Of a stretch of DNA of 64,000 bases, positions 61,075 to 64,000 are shown piece by piece. The stretch comes from Nostoc sp. CHAB 5834. GTDB taxonomy: Bacteria > Cyanobacteriota > Cyanobacteriia > Cyanobacteriales > Nostocaceae. How positions within the stretch are numbered: the stretch's first letter is position 1; each line of letters begins with the position of its first letter. The notes beneath the pieces were generated by a model. The model saw only the letters and a list, made by a program, of their open reading frames with translations. It was not told the origin of the DNA and did no database searches. The stretch lies in the NCBI GenBank assembly GCA_020829485.1, contig JAIVFU010000012.1, forward strand, positions 53,413 to 117,412. The letters run 5' to 3'. The translations under genes and the position numbers were made by a program.

Positions 61075-62280
61075 ATGAGAGCGCGATTTATAGGAAAAAA
61101 GCAGATTTTTGGGTATTTATCTATTGCATTTTGCTGCATTCTGTGGATTTGTTTGGCATTAATTCCAGTCTATGCAACCTCCACAGGTTCTATTGATAAT
61201 TTGCGACAACAGCAGCAACAAATGAACCAGCAGCGTCAGAGTGTGGTTAACGATCGCGATCGCTTAACAAATCTCCAACAAGAGGCCCAAAAACACCTCA
61301 CTGGTTTAAAGCAAAATCTGCAAACTACAGATAGCTACATTCAAGAGAGCGAATCACGATTACAACTCGCCACCCAACGCCTCCAGCACTTGGAAACTGA
61401 TTTAGCAGTAGCGCAACGTTCTTATGAGGAGCGGCAAATAGCAACAGTAGCACGATTGCGTTATCTCCAGCGATCGCCTGCATCTGTTGGATGGGCAGTT
61501 TTGCTCGAAAGTGAAAATATCAGCGACTTTTTCAGCCGTCGTCATCAGTTGAAGTTAGTGTATCAGGCAGACGAACAAATTTTGGTAAAACTCAATGCCC
61601 AAGCAAAGCTGATAAATAAACAAAAAACGGACGTAGAACAGCAAAAAAACGAAATTGCCTTGATTCGTGAGCAATTGTTAGCACAAAAATCCGATTATCA
61701 AAACCAGGCGGAGTCACAATCGGAATTGGTTCAACGTCTTAATAGCGATCGCCTAGCCTTGGAAGCAGCGCAAAACCAGCTAGAGAGGGAATCTCAAAAT
61801 CTGGAAGTCTTGATTCAACAAAAGATAGCAGAAGCCAGAGCAACAGAGGAGGCGCAAGCAAAAACCAACAGCCGGACAAGTGTGATTATTCGGGGAACTG
61901 GTGTAATGGCATATCCTAGCGATGCTTCTACTAGCAGTCCCTTCGGCTGGCGGATGCACCCAATCCTTGGCTATCGTCGCTTTCATGCCGGGTTGGATTT
62001 TGCCGCAAGCTATGGTAGTAAAATTCGGGCAGCCGATTCGGGCAGAGTAATTTTTGCTGGGTGGTATGGTGGTTATGGCAGAGCAGTAATTATCAACCAC
62101 GGCAATGGTATGACTACACTCTACGGACATACCAGCGAGTTGTATGTTTCCGAAGGACAAGCAGTCGAACGCGGACAAGCGATCGCTGCTGTCGGTTCCA
62201 CAGGTTTCTCAACTGGGCCCCACCTGCACTTTGAAGTCCGCCGGAATGGTACACCCGTAGATCCAGCTAATTATCTTTGA
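61075..62280 (+). CDS. EnvC/NlpD-like M23 (LytM) peptidase or cell-wall hydrolase activator
   Basis: About 401 residues from the ATG at 61075 (MRARFIGKKQIFGYLSIAFCC...IPVYATSTG, a signal/anchor); the longer frame from the GTG at 60967 adds a further hydrophobic stretch. A long coiled coil (about 35-275, rich in Q, N, L, E) precedes the LytM domain (last 130 residues) with SSPFGWRMHPILGYRRFHAGLDFAA, GGYGRAVIINHGNGMTTLYGHTSEL and TGPHLHFEVRRNGTPVDP. The catalytic His-Asp in HAGLD and the HLH triad are kept, so it may be an active peptidase rather than a pure activator. Peptidoglycan remodelling at division or septal junctions is inferred. Confidence 0.92.
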   Translation: MRARFIGKKQIFGYLSIAFCCILWICLALIPVYATSTGSIDNLRQQQQQMNQQRQSVVNDRDRLTNLQQEAQKHLTGLKQNLQTTDSYIQESESRLQLATQRLQHLETDLAVAQRSYEERQIATVARLRYLQRSPASVGWAVLLESENISDFFSRRHQLKLVYQADEQILVKLNAQAKLINKQKTDVEQQKNEIALIREQLLAQKSDYQNQAESQSELVQRLNSDRLALEAAQNQLERESQNLEVLIQQKIAEARATEEAQAKTNSRTSVIIRGTGVMAYPSDASTSSPFGWRMHPILGYRRFHAGLDFAASYGSKIRAADSGRVIFAGWYGGYGRAVIINHGNGMTTLYGHTSELYVSEGQAVERGQAIAAVGSTGFSTGPHLHFEVRRNGTPVDPANYL

Positions 62281-62346
62281 ACCCAAAAACCAAGTTTCTC
62301 TAGGCTGAAAATTTTATCACAGACGTGCTATAATGTGTAAGACTAA

Positions 62347-62419
62347 GGGCGCGTAGCTCAGTGGATAGAGCAACAGATTCCGGTTCTGTGGGTCGGGGGT
62401 TCAAATCCCTCCGCGCTCG
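62347..62419 (+). tRNA. trnR-CCG: tRNA-Arg (anticodon CCG)
   Basis: 73 nt cloverleaf. Acceptor stem GGGCGCG pairs with CGCGCTC (one G-U), D arm GCTC...GAGC, anticodon stem ACAGA/TCTGT with loop TTCCGGT (anticodon CCG at 62380-62382, reading CGG), T arm GGGGG-TTCAAAT-CCCTC with one G-U. Discriminator G, no encoded CCA. Everything downstream in the window differs from the rest in character, so this gene may be an integration site. Confidence 0.93.
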
Positions 62420-63059
62420 TTACCTTTACAAGACTAACCAGAAAATCGAGAGGTCATTTTCTCTCAATCACATTAGTATACCCCTTAAGCAACAACCTCA
62501 ACACTAGGGGTATGTTAACCTAGCTACTCATCCCTATAGGAGCCATCTTCAGCTAGATATCTTATCTTCCAGCCATAAGAAAAACTCAATACCATAACAT
62601 AACTAGTGGCTAACTTACTAAGATGTCAGGGTTAGAGATGTTAACCAGTGAATCAAACTTGACATTCTAGAATCCCAAGTTAGGATTGACACAGACTATA
62701 GTTCCCAAGTCAAGTTGAAAACAATGGTTAGTAAAGTTTGACTTACCCTACACCTGTGATGAAAACAAAGGTTAGTAATCACAAGTGAACTGAATACCCA
62801 ACCTACCTGGAGAGGACTTTACAGTTCAACTCTCCTGTCGTTTTGTCCTGCAATTTTGGGTATTTTAGGGGCTTATAATTTTCTTAAACATAGTCTTAGG
62901 TGCTGCCTCTCAAATCTTACCTGAAGTGTAAGATTATCAATGAAAGTAAAAAGTCTTTAAACGATGATACCAAGCATCTTTAAATATTGATAACCAAGGG
63001 ATTTTAAGATATTACTTAACCCACATATCATCATATTGACATCCTGATATACCCTTGCT
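62420..63059. other. 640-bp non-coding region rich in short repeats after tRNA-Arg
   Basis: GC-poor. AAACAATGGTTAGTAAAG (about 62720) and AAACAAAGGTTAGTAATC (about 62763) are direct repeats; a hairpin ATACCCC..GGGGTAT lies at about 62474-62513; AAGTCAAGTTG / GTTTGACTT form an inverted pair around the first repeat. No GCGATCGC seen. This might be a regulatory or attachment region of an integrated element. No gene seen. Confidence 0.45.
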
Positions 63060-63431
63060 ATGGTCAAGCAAAACACAACGATCAAGAAATTTATGAAGCC
63101 AGCAGTATCGCATCCTGATTGTGACGAATATCAAAATATTTCTCTTAACGTAATACTAGATTCAGAAACTTCATACCCAATTCAATGTTCTAGATTTTAT
63201 ATTTACTCTAAGAATTTTGCTGAACGCAATCCCTATAATGCCCTCGCTCAAATTGATAATCTTCAGATAAATCCTTTAAAACGCTTGCATCAAGTCTATC
63301 CTAATAATTATACAACTTTTATTGATGAAGACAGAGTAACTTGGGAGATTGTTAGCCGCCAAGAGATGAGCAATGAGACTATTCCAAATGCACCTGGCTG
63401 GCTATTTTATTTAAAAAGAAAAGAAGAATAG
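63060..63431 (+). CDS. Hypothetical protein, 123 aa
   Basis: ATG start. A polar, Asn/Tyr-rich protein: SHPDCDEYQNISLNVILDSETSYPIQCSRFYIYSKNFAERNPYNALAQIDNLQINPLKRLHQVYPNN, then VTWEIVSRQEMSNETIPNAPGWLFYLKRK. Composition and codon use look AT-rich and unlike the housekeeping genes. No known domain recognised. It lies in the possible tRNA-associated island. Confidence 0.55.
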   Translation: MVKQNTTIKKFMKPAVSHPDCDEYQNISLNVILDSETSYPIQCSRFYIYSKNFAERNPYNALAQIDNLQINPLKRLHQVYPNNYTTFIDEDRVTWEIVSRQEMSNETIPNAPGWLFYLKRKEE

Positions 63432-63648
63432 AGTTGGCCGCTTAATTGTCGTCTAACCGTTACTCAACATTAAGAACTCTGGTACTTACTCTTCTTATTC
63501 ACCTCACATATCGTTGCCATAAATACTACTTACTGTTAACCCTTCTTTTCCAAGCACAAGTAGCCGCACCTAGTGTAATAACCCAATATGTAACTGACCT
63601 GCCAAGATATCAGGTTTATCTTATTAATCCAAAGTAAACAATAAAAAA

Positions 63649-63685
63649 GACCCCTCTAGAATGTCCTATAGAGGGGTTTAATTTT
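63649..63685. terminator. Rho-independent terminator hairpin between convergent frames
   Basis: ACCCCTCTA - loop - TAGAGGGGT (63650-63678) followed by TTTAATTTTAATT, and preceded by an A-tract on the other side, so it can terminate both strands. Confidence 0.75.
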
Positions 63686-63693
63686 AATTAAGG

Positions 63694-63950
63694 TTACATA
63701 CTATATTTAAGGAACTTTAGGAGCCTACGTCTTTCTTTAACTCCTATCTTATTAACCTTACTCAACATAATGACTACTTGGTTATAGGTTAAGAAGTCTT
63801 CTTGGTAGATTACCCCAACATCATCTCCGTCAGTTATGGTAAAGCTATACTCAACTTTAATAGATTGCTCAGTCTTAAGTAGGTCGGCAGGAAAAAACGA
63901 AACTATGTAACAATAAATAAATACGGAGAATATATCTACCGAGGTAACAA
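63694..63950 (-). CDS. Hypothetical protein, 5' end lost or outside
   Basis: The frame from 63950 down reads ...VDIFSVFIYCYIVSFFPADLLKTEQSIKVEYSFTITDGDDVGVIYQEDFLTYNQVVIMLSKVNKIGVKERRRLLKFLKYSM. It has a mixed hydrophobic/charged composition and a basic C-terminal helix. Residues further upstream (to 63999, reached by a TTG) are antisense to a likely transposase gene, so the true beginning was probably cut off by that element. Product unknown. Confidence 0.35.
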
Positions 63951-63954
63951 AAAA

Positions 63955-64000
63955 TATGGGCGCTCGTTTGAGGGTATTTCTGACTAAAGAGGAAAACAAA
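63955..64000 (+). CDS. N-terminus of a probable IS630-type transposase, runs off the window
   Basis: ATG at 63955 gives MGARLRVFLTKEENK at the window end. This beginning matches the N-termini of cyanobacterial IS630-family transposases as I recall them (MGxRLRVFLTxEExxTLxxLR). Only fifteen codons are visible, so the call depends on the sequence beyond. Confidence 0.45.

Noticed and set aside
63446..63637. 63-codon frame starting with TTG before the terminator
   Set aside because: Weak start and no recognisable feature; could be real since a terminator follows, but not supportable.

Overview
The window is chromosomal DNA of a filamentous, probably heterocyst-forming cyanobacterium of the Nostoc/Anabaena/Calothrix group. 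The signs are the very frequent octamer GCGATCGC (HIP1), cytochrome c6, CP12, a HetZ-related protein, a group 2 cyanobacterial sigma factor, a PEP-CTERM protein, an SLH/OprB iron-uptake porin and several cyanobacteria-only families (DUF1392, DUF3177, DUF4327, DUF751). Names are assigned from motifs and recalled families; no database was searched.

Layout. 0-9.2 kb: envelope and secreted proteins, a TonB-dependent receptor, a two-gene coiled-coil operon, a Uma2-type protein carrying an in-frame repeat, a TPR protein and cytochrome c6. 9.5-15.1 kb: GNAT acetyltransferase, SigC-like sigma factor and the replication-restart helicase PriA. 15.3-21.3 kb: nested mobile repeats, then kdpA-kdpB-kdpC (high-affinity K+ ATPase) with a 21-bp tandem array between kdpA and kdpB and no kdpD in view. 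22.4-34.1 kb: RTX/pre-peptidase-like secreted protein, phosphoglycerate kinase and a divergent universal stress protein, DUF1392, a GDYXXLXY-type and a DUF2157 membrane protein, an RsmB/NOP RNA methyltransferase, a Nudix hydrolase and an iron-uptake porin. 34.2-42.6 kb is a decay zone: a broken glycosyltransferase, a kdpB-tail-like remnant with a second 21-bp array, a BrnT/HsdR/WD40 chimera, and a GNAT gene and a PIN toxin each broken by one base. Intact FIST, CP12, DUF3177 and a conserved small gene lie between. 42.7-62.4 kb: CbiD, GuaA, a response regulator, a CDF transporter, RbfA/DUF751, a Dam-type methylase with a tail-to-tail nuclease, a ParE toxin-antitoxin pair, a HetZ-related protein, YciO, LarC, the NAD(P)HX repair enzyme Nnr, an EnvC-like M23 peptidase and tRNA-Arg(CCG). 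62.4-64 kb: unrecognised AT-rich genes and the start of a probable transposase, possibly an element at the tRNA.

The dominant theme is very small mobile DNA. At least seven families of short terminal-inverted-repeat (MITE-like) elements are recognisable from copies within this one window. They nest inside one another, supply or overlap stop codons of genes, and palindromic repeats sit in frame inside three conserved protein genes (uma2-like, priA, nnr). This repeat ecology is the most notable thing in the window. The protein-coding genes are mostly ordinary housekeeping genes in small units, not one large pathway.
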